A stretch of 64,000 nucleotides of DNA. Origin: Phycisphaerae bacterium (GTDB taxonomy: Bacteria; Planctomycetota; Phycisphaerae; UBA1845; UTPLA1). Below the pieces are notes generated by a model, which was given only the letters and a program-made list of their open reading frames with translations, was not told where the DNA came from and made no database searches. The stretch spans positions 124,001 through 188,000 of the forward strand of contig JAHBXN010000004.1 of the NCBI GenBank assembly GCA_019636475.1. Direction: 5' to 3'. Made by a program: the position numbers and the translations under genes. This document shows, in pieces, positions 28,101 through 35,827 of the stretch (the first letter of the stretch is position 1; each line of letters opens with the position of its first letter).

Positions 28101-28471
28101 GCAACAAGATTCCCGACGAGTGCGATGTCAGCACAGCCGACCCGGACGGCAATAATGCCGTGAGTCCCGACTGCGACGGAAATGGCGTGCCGGACGAGTG
28201 CCAGACCGACACCGACGGCGACGGCATCATCGACGCGTGCGACAACTGTCCCGAAGTGCCAAATGCCGATCAGGCGGATGCGGACGGCGACGGCATCGGC
28301 GATGCCTGCGACGAACCCGGTCCGCAGCCTTGTCCCAATGGGGAGGGTGGCCTGAACATCCTGTTCAGCCTCCTCTTCCACTCCCCGGTTTGCGGCGGCG
28401 GCTGTCCGCTGATGATTGCCGGCACGATTTGCGGCCTCATGGCGTTCCGCTCGAGACGCCGTCGACGCTGA
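25178..28471 (+). CDS. Exported Cys-rich and thrombospondin-3-like repeat protein with C-terminal anchor
   Basis: A 1097-residue protein, AGGAGG seven bases ahead of ATG. Signal peptide: residues 1-24, ending VQAQ. Residues about 25-228 form a beta-rich domain beginning [20 protein letters not shown]. Residues about 229-410 carry repeats of the [10 protein letters not shown] type with a 42-residue period; a further [10 protein letters not shown] copy lies near 655. A middle domain follows. Residues 703-1047 are thrombospondin-3-like calcium-binding repeats ([28 protein letters not shown]). The last 30 residues are CGGGCP, a hydrophobic helix, then five to six arginines, which is the layout of a C-terminal sorting signal. 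Expected location is the cell surface or outer membrane. This repeat style is typical of Phycisphaerae; no enzymatic motif is present. A terminator follows at 28513. Confidence 0.85.
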   Translation: MSSTCGKCLIALALLCCLAPNVQAQETITFESLQTGSIVSQVFSQGGVGPVAVSGSVNQINGNAAVIFDSSNPSALDLDLGSPNGQCNPAGPGIGQGGIPASMYANCTALGKILIVAENLTDANPADGLVDVPNDSAGGNPMLHFNFSAIGPVTLQSITILDIDQNPNAKVYLYSPSNALLNQISIPNTGDNGKVVLSLGPTANVGRMVVALKGSGAVDDIVFLTAPTTQPVRGACCLPNGTCIDNETPSDCSNKLGTFKGADSLCSQVSCPQPTGACCLPNGTCTADQTAAQCTGANGTFQGAGTTCNGVSCPQPTGACCLPNGTCSANQTAAQCSGANGTFQGAGTTCNGVSCSQPTGACCLPNGTCSANQTAAQCSGANGTFQGAGTTCNGVSCPPPTGACCFSEIVQGVTDPNTCCAELLESDCISDGGVYQGNFTTCANTFCDLDLDTVLDCTECENCLNGPINITVDSLNHTVDLNGCEVINTGFSVPPAVGCTPFDTQVSTTFIAEALTRTYRTCTGCINVIREWEAVQILPGNVQVSPAPGVCFSFQPIPVQGDPNAEPREVQVTITFRFANEDPNCPGLAVCPGNYLLRLTERIIEEQPCEDTFARSAIGGDCVANGCSDPNEVCNPNTGRCEIVIITEQPIPLTDEGACCLCDGTCQDNLTLGECAAVNGIFRGEATTCATLLLACVPQPPLPDCNSNGIPDACELIGNDCNGNGIPDDCEPDCNNNGIPDDCDIDPTDPDGNGQVSKDCNGNQTPDECDIDPTDPDGNGQVSKDCNGNQTPDECDIDPTDPDGNGQVSKDCNGNQTPDECDIDPTDPDGNGQVSKDCNTDGIPDECQVPPDCNGNGIPDACEPDCNNNGIPDDCDIDPTDPDGNGKVSKDCNKDGIPDECQLVNNDCNGNGIPDDCEADCNNNGIPDDCDIDPTDPDGNGKVSGDCNKNGIPDECDVDPSDPDGNGQVSKDCNGNKIPDECDVSTADPDGNNAVSPDCDGNGVPDECQTDTDGDGIIDACDNCPEVPNADQADADGDGIGDACDEPGPQPCPNGEGGLNILFSLLFHSPVCGGGCPLMIAGTICGLMAFRSRRRRR
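25991..26368 (+). repeat. 126-bp tandem repeats encoding the [10 protein letters not shown] module
   Basis: Three near-identical 126-base units start at 25991, 26117 and 26243; a degenerate unit precedes (about 25865) and another follows (26369). Units 2 and 3 differ by only a few bases. The period is exactly 42 codons, so the reading frame is kept and copy-number change would be tolerated. Confidence 0.9.
27404..27715 (+). repeat. 78-bp tandem repeats encoding thrombospondin-3-like calcium loops
   Basis: Four 78-base units start at 27404, 27482, 27560 and 27638 with almost no differences apart from the end of the fourth. Each encodes 26 residues containing [11 protein letters not shown] and [11 protein letters not shown]. 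Degenerate copies continue on both sides (about 27290-28300). Identity of the core units points to recent expansion. Confidence 0.92.
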
Positions 28472-28512
28472 TCGACGGCTGCGTCGGCGGCATTGATGAT
28501 GAGTGACCTTCT

Positions 28513-28547
28513 GCGGCGCCGGCTCTGAATGGGTCGGCGCCGCTTTT
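28513..28547 (+). terminator. Intrinsic terminator and group IIC intron insertion target
   Basis: GCGGCGCCG (28513-28521) pairs perfectly with CGGCGCCGC (28535-28543), loop of 13 bases, then TTTT (28544-28547). It ends the repeat-rich protein gene 42 bases after its stop. The intron begins at the next base. Confidence 0.85.
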
Positions 28548-29032
28548 GTTTGCCAGGCATGTGATGCGTGTTGGAGGTGTAAGTCCTCTGCGGGCCGTGA
28601 TGACCGGAACCGGCAGGGCAGGCCAGGGTGTCCATCGTGAGGTGGAATCTGAAGGGAGCTGTCGCCCAAGACTCGGACTCGACGAACAGGAACCGGATAC
28701 AAGGCCGTCCGCGATGGGTAACCCGGCAATGGACGGGGAGGCCCGATGGTCATTCGGAATCGCGGTCCGGTAGATCCGGCGAGGCCCGAGAGAAGGACGC
28801 ATCATTTAACCTGGGAGGCCTCTCCGCGTGTCCGCCTCGGCGGACTACCGAAGTGGCAACACACCGGGAAGCGCGGCGAGGAGTCAGCAGAGGCCATAGT
28901 AGATGGGTGCAGTCGGATCACTCGATTGAGGCACTCGCCCGAAAGGGGAGAAACCGTGGGACTCGCCGATCCGGGAACGATTCATTGAAGGGCCGAATTC
29001 TTTGATGCAAGGAGCCAGTCGGGAACGACTTG

Positions 29033-30103
29033 ATGGGTGTGAAGCGACAGCAAGGCGAGGGCGACCGGCAGTTGTCATTGTTCGATGACGACAGGGCGGC
29101 ACTTTCGCGCCACGGCGCAAGCAGCGAAGGCGGAACCGGACCTGCTGCGTGCGAGGAGCCGCAAACTCCCACGGCGTTGGACCCAGCACGAGCCTTGACC
29201 GAGCACCTGATGGAGGAGGTCTGCCAACGTGACAACCTGAACCAGGCGTATCGACGCGTCAAGACCAACAAAGGCGCTGCGGGCGTGGACGGGATGACCG
29301 TCCATGAACTGAGGGCGTGGTTGAAAGAGCACAAGGAGAATCTAATCGCTTCGCTGCTGGACGGTTCCTATCAACCGCGGCCGGTGCGCGGGGTTGAAAT
29401 CCGCAAGCCGGGCGGCGGGGTGCGACAATTGGGCATCCCGACGGTCGTGGACCGGCTGGTTCAGCAGGCGATCCTTCAAGTGCTCGAACCTCTGTTGGCC
29501 CCGACCTTTTCGGCATCGAGCTACGGATTTCGCCCGAAGCGCAGCGCGCACAATGCGCTGTCGGCGGCGCGGAAGTACGTGGCCGACGGACGCGCCATCG
29601 TCGTGGACCTCGACCTGGAGAAGAGCGCGGTGGCCCATGTATCGGAACGGAAGTTCCTGGGTCATCGCCTACTCGCGGGCGGCAGGTTGGGCATTGCTCC
29701 GGTGAGTCTTCAACGGGCGAAAGAGCGCATCCGGCAGATCACCCGGAGAAACCAGGGCGTAAGCCTCGAACGGATGATCTCGGAACTCAACTCGTTCCTG
29801 ACGGGATGGGTGACCTACTTCCGCCACGCCGCCTGTCGGGGTCATTTGCAGGACCTCGACCAGTGGATCAGGCGGAAGCTGAGATGCGTGCGGCTCAAGC
29901 AGCGGAAACGTGCGAAGTCAATCGCGGAATTCCTGCACAGTCTGGGCGTCCCGAAGAATCGTTCGTGGACGACGGCCGCGTGCGGGAAAGGCTGGTGGCG
30001 GACGACCGCCAGCCCGGCGGCGCACGAGGCCATGCCGCCTGCGTGGTTCAAGAAACTGGGTCTGGTCTGCCTCGCCGACAGGCATGCGGCGTTACCACAT
30101 TGA
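29033..30103 (+). pseudogene. ltrA: Group II intron reverse transcriptase/maturase, catalytic core deleted in frame
   Basis: A 356-residue frame. Residues about 55-197 match RT domains 0-2a: VKTNKGAAGVDGMTVHELRA, VEIRKPGGGVRQLGIPTVVD, SSYGFRPKRSAHNAL and VVDLDLEK. At 29617-29622 (GAGAAG) the sequence jumps straight to SAVAHVSERKFLGHRLL, which in intact enzymes lies after the YADD active site. About 115-120 residues are therefore gone, including the FFDRVNHD aspartates, TPQGGPLSP and YADD. Both flanks normally end or begin with Glu-Lys, so GAGAAG could be a deletion microhomology. The maturase domain (GVSLERMISELNSFLTGWVT, YFRHA) and C-terminus are intact and in frame. Reverse transcription is impossible; splicing help may remain. 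ATG 29033 is preferred to TTG 29030. Confidence 0.9.
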
Positions 30104-30108
30104 AGGAA

Positions 30109-30178
30109 ACCGCCGGATACGGTGAGTACGTCCGGTGGTGTGGGACGACGGGCGCCGCGAGGCGCCCTCCTACCCGAT
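30109..30178 (+). ncRNA. Group II intron RNA domains V and VI
   Basis: ACCGCCGGA (30109-30117) pairs with TCCGGTGGT (30131-30139); TAC/GTA forms a short upper stem around GGTGA, with a CG bulge, which is the domain V layout. Domain VI follows, with GGGCGCC/GGCGCCC forming its stem and an unpaired A in CTACCCGAT near the 3' end as the expected branch point. The upper stem is one pair shorter than in the O. iheyensis intron as I recall it. Confidence 0.75.
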
Positions 30179-30207
30179 TTGTTGGGTCGATGCGCGACGA
30201 GTCGGTT

Positions 30208-30235
30208 TGCTCCGTGGGGCCGGTTGTATATACTC
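30208..30235 (+). promoter_or_regulatory. Candidate sigma-70 promoter of the YhaM-like gene
   Basis: TTGCTC (30208-30213), 16-base spacer, TATACT (30230-30235). It begins 30 bases after the intron's 3' end and lies 78 bases before the start codon, so the intron insertion did not separate this gene from its promoter. Confidence 0.4.
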
Positions 30236-30312
30236 GGCGACGGCCGTCACGCGAGATGTATCGACGTGGCAGGTCTGGATGCCGTTGCTCCGCGGGCACT
30301 CAAGGGGATTGC

Positions 30313-31341
30313 ATGTCATCGTCACCAGGCGCCGTCGACACTGCATACCGTTCGATTGAAGACCTGCAACCCGGCGACACAATCACCGACCAGGTTTTTC
30401 TCGTGTCCCAGCGCGACCTGCGCACGCAGAAAAACGGCGGGCTTTATATTCATTTCGTCTTCTCCGACCGCACCGGGCAGGTGCTTGCCCGAATGTGGCA
30501 GGCCACCCAGGAGCAGTTCGACCTCGTGCCGGATGGCGGATTCATTCGCATTCGCGGCCGCGTCGAAAGCTACCAGGGCAACAAGCAGATCATCGTGGAT
30601 GGATTGCGCCCGGCGTCGGCGGATCAGGTCGACGTGGCACACTTCATGCCGCACACGCCCTGTCCGATTGATGACTTGTGGGAACGTTGCCTGAAAGTCC
30701 TTCGGAGCATCAAGCACAAGCAGTTGCTCGCGCTCATCAAGGAGTTCATCACCGACGAGGAGTTGATCTCCCGTTTCAAGAAGGCGCCGGCTGCGGTCCA
30801 GAACCACCATGCGTATGTCGGAGGTCTGCTTGAACACACATGCAGCCTGCTTGAGCTGGCGGTGCGGATTCTCGGCTCGGGCGATACGTCGAGCAGCCAT
30901 TATCCGCGGGTCAATCGCGATCTTGTTCTGGCCGGACTTTTCTTTCACGACATCGGCAAAATTCACGAACTGACATACGACACCAATTTCGTCTATTCCA
31001 CTGAAGGCCAGTTAATCGGCCATATCACGCAGGCGGCGATTCTGATCGATCGGAAAATCGTGGAATGGCAGCGGCGGTCCGGAGAGGTTTTCGACGAGCA
31101 GATCCGCAATGTGCTACTGCACATCGTGCTGTCGCATCACGGGTCGTACGAGTTTGGCAGCCCGCGATTGCCGGCGTGCCCCGAGGCGATCCTCGTGCAT
31201 TACATCGACAACATCGATGCAAAGCTGTTCATGGCGTTCTCGGCGATTGACGAGGCACGCAAGGCCGACAGCGACTGGACCGAGTGGAGCAAAACGCTCT
31301 CCACGCGAATCTATAAAAAGGGGACTCCCCCGGCTCCGTGA
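30313..31341 (+). CDS. YhaM-like 3'-5' exoribonuclease (OB fold plus HD domain)
   Basis: A 342-residue cytoplasmic protein, ATG 30313 with AGGGG upstream. The frame stays open back into the intron, but that part is not homologous. Residues about 15-105 form an OB-fold (DTITDQVFLVSQRDLRTQKN, then IRIRGRVESYQGNKQIIV). Residues about 155-320 are an HD-type metal site: NHHAYVGGLLEHTCSLLELA, FFHDIGKIHEL, HIVLSHHGSYEFGSPRLPAC and HYIDNIDAKL. This order and the SHHG-EFGSP motif are those of YhaM/CBF1, which degrade RNA and single-stranded DNA from the 3' end. YhaM is best known from Firmicutes, but homologues occur in planctomycetes. Convergent with lpxD (12-base gap). Confidence 0.9.
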   Translation: MSSSPGAVDTAYRSIEDLQPGDTITDQVFLVSQRDLRTQKNGGLYIHFVFSDRTGQVLARMWQATQEQFDLVPDGGFIRIRGRVESYQGNKQIIVDGLRPASADQVDVAHFMPHTPCPIDDLWERCLKVLRSIKHKQLLALIKEFITDEELISRFKKAPAAVQNHHAYVGGLLEHTCSLLELAVRILGSGDTSSSHYPRVNRDLVLAGLFFHDIGKIHELTYDTNFVYSTEGQLIGHITQAAILIDRKIVEWQRRSGEVFDEQIRNVLLHIVLSHHGSYEFGSPRLPACPEAILVHYIDNIDAKLFMAFSAIDEARKADSDWTEWSKTLSTRIYKKGTPPAP

Positions 31342-31353
31342 AACCGCGCGGTC

Positions 31354-32412
31354 CTACGGCCGACCGTCGAGTTGCTTCTGAAGCTGTTCGACGCGCTCCT
31401 GCAATTGCTGAAGCTGCTTGTACAATTGGGGCAGCCGTTCAAGCATGGAGGCCGATCGCATGAAGTCCTTGATCGGCATCGCGGGCGCGCCGCCGACGCG
31501 CGTGTTTGCAGGCACATCCCGCATGACGCCCGCCATCGCTGCAATCTCCGCGTTATCGCCGATCGAAAGGTGTCCTGCCACGCCGGCCTTGCCCGCGATC
31601 TTCACGCGGCGACCCACTGTGACCGAACCGGCGATACCGACCTGCGCCACAAACATGCAGTCCTGGCCGATTCGCGCGCCGTGACCGATTGCGACAAGAT
31701 TGCTGAATTTGGTTCCCGCGCCGATGACGGTTTTGCCAAGCGTCGCGCGATCCACGGCGCAATTCGCGCCGAGTTCAACATCGTCCTCGACTTCGGCGAT
31801 CCCGATCTGCGGTATCTTGTACCATTTGTCGCCGACCGGCGCATACCCCAGGCCGTCCTCGCCGATCACCGTGCCCGCGTGAAGAGTCACGCGATTGCCG
31901 ACGATACAATCGTCATAAACCACGACGTTCGGATACAGAATGCAGTCATCGCCGATTCGACAGTTTCGAGCAAGGTACACGCCCGGATACAGCACGGCGT
32001 TGCGCCCGATCGTCACGCCTTCATCGATTGTCACTCCATGATGTATCGTTGCGTTCTCGCCGATTTTCGCGCTCGGATCGATAACGGCCGCGCTGCTGAT
32101 GCCAATTGGCTTGTGTTTCCGGTACCCATGCACCCGCACCATGATCGCCATGATTGCGGCGTAGGAATCCTTGGTGCGAATCACCGTCATGCCGTCGGGA
32201 ACCGACTGCTCGTTCGCCACGACGACGCAGTCGGCCTTGGTCGTGGCCAGCATGGCTTCGTACTTCGGGTTTGAAAGGAAGCTGATCTGGCCGGGCCCGG
32301 CATCTTCGAGCGTTGCGACGCCGACGATCTCGCGAGTGTCGTCGCCGACGACGGTCGAACTCATCCCGACGCCGCAGAGGTATGAGCAGATTTCTTTGAG
32401 CGTGTTTCCCAT
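31354..32412 (-). CDS. lpxD: UDP-3-O-acylglucosamine N-acyltransferase LpxD
   Basis: A 352-residue enzyme of lipid A synthesis, adding the N-linked acyl chain to UDP-3-O-acyl-glucosamine. ATG 32412 (MGNTLKEICSYL) fits the family N-terminus; the frame is open upstream to 32508. N-terminal uridine-binding domain: about residues 1-100 (GPGQISFLSNPKYEAML). Then a left-handed beta-helix of hexapeptide repeats: IGENATIHHGV, IGRNAVLYPGVYLARN, IGDDCILYPN. The catalytic His is in IGHGARIGQDCMFVAQVGIA. A C-terminal coiled coil (LERLPQLYKQLQQLQERVEQ) is longer than in E. coli. No other lpx gene is adjacent. Its presence supports a lipid-A-type outer membrane. Confidence 0.95.
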   Translation of the reverse strand: MGNTLKEICSYLCGVGMSSTVVGDDTREIVGVATLEDAGPGQISFLSNPKYEAMLATTKADCVVVANEQSVPDGMTVIRTKDSYAAIMAIMVRVHGYRKHKPIGISSAAVIDPSAKIGENATIHHGVTIDEGVTIGRNAVLYPGVYLARNCRIGDDCILYPNVVVYDDCIVGNRVTLHAGTVIGEDGLGYAPVGDKWYKIPQIGIAEVEDDVELGANCAVDRATLGKTVIGAGTKFSNLVAIGHGARIGQDCMFVAQVGIAGSVTVGRRVKIAGKAGVAGHLSIGDNAEIAAMAGVMRDVPANTRVGGAPAMPIKDFMRSASMLERLPQLYKQLQQLQERVEQLQKQLDGRP

Positions 32413-32646
32413 TCGCTTCTGTAACAGTGCGGACTTCCACCCTGTCGGCGGAAGTGGGGCGGCCTGATTCTGTTTGGGCCGCAACCGCCAGGCCGAACCC
32501 CGCATCATCCGGGCGGGATCGAAATGTTATGCAATTCTCGGGCGGGATGTCAAACCCGGCGTTCAAGCGGCCCGGAATGGACCGTAAATCCCCCTTGACG
32601 ATTGTCGTGCGGGTCCATCTCGAAATCGGATCACGTTACGCTGCGA

Positions 32647-34395
32647 TCAGTACTCGCTTTCATCTCGCTCATTGGATTCCGATGCATCCTTTGATTCAAG
32701 ACCTTCGAGCACGAATTCGGCCGCGAGGCTCTTCATCTCACAGAAATTCGACAGCACATCCAGCATTTCCGAGTAGCTGATGCCGAAGCCGCGAATACTG
32801 CCATCGTCCTGTCGCCGAGGGACATCACAGAGATACTCAACCAGTTCGCCGATGTTGAACGGCGCCTGAAGCGCGGGGGAAATGCGCTTGGTTTCGCGAT
32901 TCCGATAGATGTAAGTCATCGTCTTGTCGCCCGGTTCCGCTGATAACTGCACCGTCAGGACGCGGCCGTCGTTGCGTTCGCCCGGGAAAATAAGCGGCGG
33001 CGTCACGGCCATCGATCGCCCGAACACGGTGATGCGCTGCTGGTTCGATCGCCGCGCATAGATCATGAAGGGGCCTTCCGTCTCGACGATGTCCAGAATC
33101 ACCCGATCCAGCCCGAGCACTTTTGATTCGATCGCCGGATGCGGTCGTTTAAGAAGCGCCTGATAGGCTCGAATGCGAATCTCCTTGTCCGGGTCATTGA
33201 GCAGCTTCACCAGATCCTCGCCCGCCGTGTAGAAGCCGCGTGCCCAGCCCAGTTCGGCGATCGCTTGATCCCTAAACGTACTGTTGCGATCGTGCGCATG
33301 CCGGGAAATCACGTCCAGACCCTTGCGATCACCCAGCCGAAGCGCTGTGCGCGCGGAATAAAAGCTGATCGAAGGAGATTCGCTGCCGTACAATCGCTCC
33401 AACTGAGGGAGCACGTCCTTGCCGATCGCCTCCAGGGCGACCGAGATACCCTCATAGTCGGGGTCGGCGGATTCATAGGCCTGAATCAGGTCTTTGATAC
33501 GCTTCAGAATGAATGTCTCATTCGAGATCAGCGGCGTATGAAGCACCCGATTTAGAAAGTGCCACTTGCGATCAAGAAAATCACGCGGAATTTCGAGTGC
33601 CACATGGCTGGCTCGTTCGCCTTTCGCCACCTTTTGCAGTCCGCCGAATCGGCTGTTCAGTTCGCGCTCGATGCGCTTGGCCATGCTCGGGCTGGGATCA
33701 TTCAGCACCAGCCGGATCTTGCGATCCTCCTTGACCACGCCGCCGCCCAGCACAAGGCCGGACGTCAGTTCGACTCGGTCGGACGGCTTGCCATCGCGTT
33801 TGAAAGGACTGACAAACACCGGGCCGGACGCCGTTGCAAGCGTCATCCCGGAGAGCACGCCGCTGGGCGTTTCGGCCCAGACTTTCAACTCGCCCAAATA
33901 CAGGCGACCACTGACCAGCGAGGTCGCTTCGCTGCCCAACGCTCGCACCGCCACGTCAAATCGATCGCCGCGTTGAGCGCCGGCGGGAATGAAGCCGGTG
34001 ATTTCCACCATGCACGCATCCCGGCCGCTCAAAAACTGGCTCGGCATCGGACCCGGGCGACTCGGATCCTGCTGCCGCTGAATTTCTTTGAAAAGGTAAT
34101 CCTTCACCACTTCCGGGCCGTCGCTGCCTCCGGTGTCCACGAGACCGACCACGAGTCCGAATCCGCGAACCTGGTTCAGACGCATGCCTTCAATCGTGAC
34201 CAATGGAGCGATCGTGTCCCGAATCGACGGGTCTTCGGAAACCGGACGGGCCGCGGCTGTCGGCTGGCTGCCCTTGTCCTGATTGACTTTGAAGAATTCG
34301 TCCCATTCCTGCTTCGTCGTGCAGCCGACGATCAGCAGTCCGCCGAACAAAGCGGCCTTGCATGCGAAATTGTGTGTCTTTGATCGCGACATCAT
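32647..34395 (-). CDS. FlgI-like P-ring domain lipoprotein
   Basis: A 582-residue protein. ATG 34395 is chosen because GGAGG lies seven bases upstream and because it starts a lipoprotein signal: ALFGGLLIVGC, lipobox IVGC near residue 24. Residues about 50-310 resemble flagellar P-ring protein FlgI: IEGMRLNQVRGFGLVVGLVD, ITGFIPAGAQRGDRFDVAVR, ALGSEATSLVSGRLYLGELK and LVLNDPSPSMAKRI. Residues about 320-440 are helical, HEAT-like. The C-terminal part has FMIYARRSNQQRITVFGRSM and is unassigned. FlgI is about 365 residues with a Sec signal, so this is longer and lipidated. No flagellar gene is near. It may form an envelope ring not linked to a flagellum, or a divergent P-ring. Confidence 0.75.
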   Translation of the reverse strand: MMSRSKTHNFACKAALFGGLLIVGCTTKQEWDEFFKVNQDKGSQPTAAARPVSEDPSIRDTIAPLVTIEGMRLNQVRGFGLVVGLVDTGGSDGPEVVKDYLFKEIQRQQDPSRPGPMPSQFLSGRDACMVEITGFIPAGAQRGDRFDVAVRALGSEATSLVSGRLYLGELKVWAETPSGVLSGMTLATASGPVFVSPFKRDGKPSDRVELTSGLVLGGGVVKEDRKIRLVLNDPSPSMAKRIERELNSRFGGLQKVAKGERASHVALEIPRDFLDRKWHFLNRVLHTPLISNETFILKRIKDLIQAYESADPDYEGISVALEAIGKDVLPQLERLYGSESPSISFYSARTALRLGDRKGLDVISRHAHDRNSTFRDQAIAELGWARGFYTAGEDLVKLLNDPDKEIRIRAYQALLKRPHPAIESKVLGLDRVILDIVETEGPFMIYARRSNQQRITVFGRSMAVTPPLIFPGERNDGRVLTVQLSAEPGDKTMTYIYRNRETKRISPALQAPFNIGELVEYLCDVPRRQDDGSIRGFGISYSEMLDVLSNFCEMKSLAAEFVLEGLESKDASESNERDESEY

Positions 34396-34448
34396 GCTCG
34401 TTCCTCCGTGCTTCGGAACGTCCCGGGAAATCCGGCCGTGGAACACAT

Positions 34449-35423
34449 CTAAATGCTGAAATCGTTCGTCGGGCTGCTCGTTTGTTTCGGCGGCCGGACC
34501 TTGAGCTCGGGTGGCGTGCAGGTCACCGTGCTGCCGGGCGGCACGCTGGTTGTCAGGAAAGTTGAACCGCCCACGGTGCTTCCTTCGCCGAGCACCGTGT
34601 CGCCGCCGAGAATCGTGGCGTTCGCATATACGGTTACGCGGTCCTTGACGGTCGGATGTCGCTTGTAACCGCGAACCATTCGTCCTCGCTCATCCTTGAG
34701 GAACGACAGCGCGCCGAGCGTCACGCTTTGATAGACCTTCACATTTTCGCCGATGTCCGTCGTCTCGCCGATGACGACGCCCGTGCCGTGATCGATGAAG
34801 AATCGTCGACCGATACGCGCGCCGGGGTGGATATCGATGCCGGTTCGCATGTGTGCCCATTCCGCCATCGCCCGTGGGATCAGCGGAACCTCCATTTGAT
34901 ACAGCAGATGGGCGTACCGGTGCACGGTGATCGCGATCAAACCCGGGTAAGTGAAGATCACTTCGTCGGTGTTCACCGAGGCCGGATCGCCGTCATAGGC
35001 GGCTAGCACGTCCATCGCCAAAGTCTTCCGCATTTCAGGAATCTGCTCAAGAAACGCGTGCGTGATTTCGCGCGCCCTTGCATCGAATGGTTCGGCCTGG
35101 GTTGAAGGGCCGTTCGGATCGTAGTTGCCGGCGACCTCATTGAGATGGCACAGCGCGAGAAAAACCTGCATGTACACCGACTGGCCAATGCGCGGCAGCA
35201 ATTCCCCCACGTGGTACTTTACGTTCTTGAACGAAAGATTCTGCCTCTCGAAATACCCCGGAAACGAGATTTCGAAGAGCATCTCGATGATCTTCTCTAT
35301 CTCGACCCGGCTCGGAAGATAGCCACGGCTGATGTGACGCGTGGCGGGTTCGGCCACATAACTGTCCACGATGCGATCGACCAGACCCTGGATCCGGTCA
35401 TCCATGTCGAATTCGCCGATCAT
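34449..35423 (-). CDS. cysE: Serine O-acetyltransferase
   Basis: A 324-residue enzyme of cysteine synthesis, making O-acetylserine from serine and acetyl-CoA. ATG 35423 (MIGEFDMDDRIQGL) is chosen; AGGAG lies 11 bases upstream, and ATG 35405 is an alternative. The first 170 residues are helical, as in plant- and EpsC/SAT-type enzymes. The catalytic beta-helix contains HMRTGIDIHPGARIGRRFFI, then DHGTGVVIGETTDIGENVKV and YQSVTLGALSF, with the Asp-His catalytic pair intact. The C-terminal tail lacks the simple Ile-ending sulfhydrylase-binding tail of E. coli but does end in Ile (NDFSI), compatible with binding to CysK. It runs on the same strand as the FlgI-like gene (53-base gap). Confidence 0.94.
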   Translation of the reverse strand: MIGEFDMDDRIQGLVDRIVDSYVAEPATRHISRGYLPSRVEIEKIIEMLFEISFPGYFERQNLSFKNVKYHVGELLPRIGQSVYMQVFLALCHLNEVAGNYDPNGPSTQAEPFDARAREITHAFLEQIPEMRKTLAMDVLAAYDGDPASVNTDEVIFTYPGLIAITVHRYAHLLYQMEVPLIPRAMAEWAHMRTGIDIHPGARIGRRFFIDHGTGVVIGETTDIGENVKVYQSVTLGALSFLKDERGRMVRGYKRHPTVKDRVTVYANATILGGDTVLGEGSTVGGSTFLTTSVPPGSTVTCTPPELKVRPPKQTSSPTNDFSI

Positions 35424-35827
35424 GCGAAATTCATCTCCTTGGCAACGCTGCCGCGGCCGAATCGGCACGGGCACTTTGATTAAACAATCGGGCGATCGTG
35501 CCCGTCATTCAGACTGACTTTGCTTCGTTGATTCGTATTCCCTTGTTGGCATGCAGTCGCTCCAAATCGGACCTGAGGGAGGGTTGCTGCATTCCGTTAC
35601 GCGGCTAAGCACTTGATAGTCCATCGGTCGTTTGCGGACGCGGGGCCGCATTTCAGGCGGGACAGTCGGGCGGTGATTATATGCCCCGCCCGTTCCGGAC
35701 GTCGATCCAACTTTCGGCGGCTTTCCACGACTGCGAATCAGCGTTATAAGAGCCAATTGAGTTCAACGAAAGCCCGCGGTCCCGACGGTAAGACGGGCGG
35801 TCGACCGCGTTCAACGCGACGCCAGCC
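35424..35827. other. Divergent intergenic region cysE/purA with a GC hairpin
   Basis: About 400 bases between divergent genes. GGGCGG (35668-35673) and CCGCCC (35686-35691) form a perfect 6-bp hairpin around an AT-rich loop (TGATTATATGCC), 137 bases ahead of purA; there is no T-run on the plus strand. Promoters must lie here but no convincing box pair was found, and no open frame has family character. Confidence 0.4.

Larger units (their letters stand above)
28548..30178 (+). mobile_element. Group IIC intron with internally deleted reverse transcriptase
   Basis: The element is 1631 bases. The 5' end is GTTTGCCAGGCATG at 28548, directly after the T-run of an intrinsic terminator, the known target of group IIC introns. 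Inside domain I the stretch at 28624-28654 (AGGGTGTCC, then GGTGGAATCTGAAG) and the later GTCAGCAGAGGCCATAGTA match conserved positions I recall from the Oceanobacillus iheyensis IIC intron. The RT/maturase gene is at 29033-30103, domain V at 30109-30139, and domain VI ends CTACCCGAT at 30178. The element lies in the same orientation as the upstream gene, as expected. Full-length IIC introns are near 1.9-2.0 kb; the shortfall equals the missing part of the RT gene. The 5' boundary begins GTTTG rather than GTGYG, so it carries one or two base changes. Confidence 0.85.

Noticed and set aside
26696-28753. 685-codon open frame on the minus strand
   Set aside because: It is antisense to the repeat-rich exported protein. 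The translation is a monotone of [12 protein letters not shown]-type repeats created by the 78-bp array read backwards; no start site or family.
29806-30312. Upstream in-frame extension of the YhaM-like gene into the intron
   Set aside because: The extra 169 codons lie over the intron 3' part and translate the maturase gene out of frame; the conserved protein starts at ATG 30313 with its own AGGGG.
32647-34395. Evidence of a flagellar gene cluster
   Set aside because: Only a FlgI-like domain was found. Both neighbours are metabolic genes and no other flagellar protein occurs within the window.
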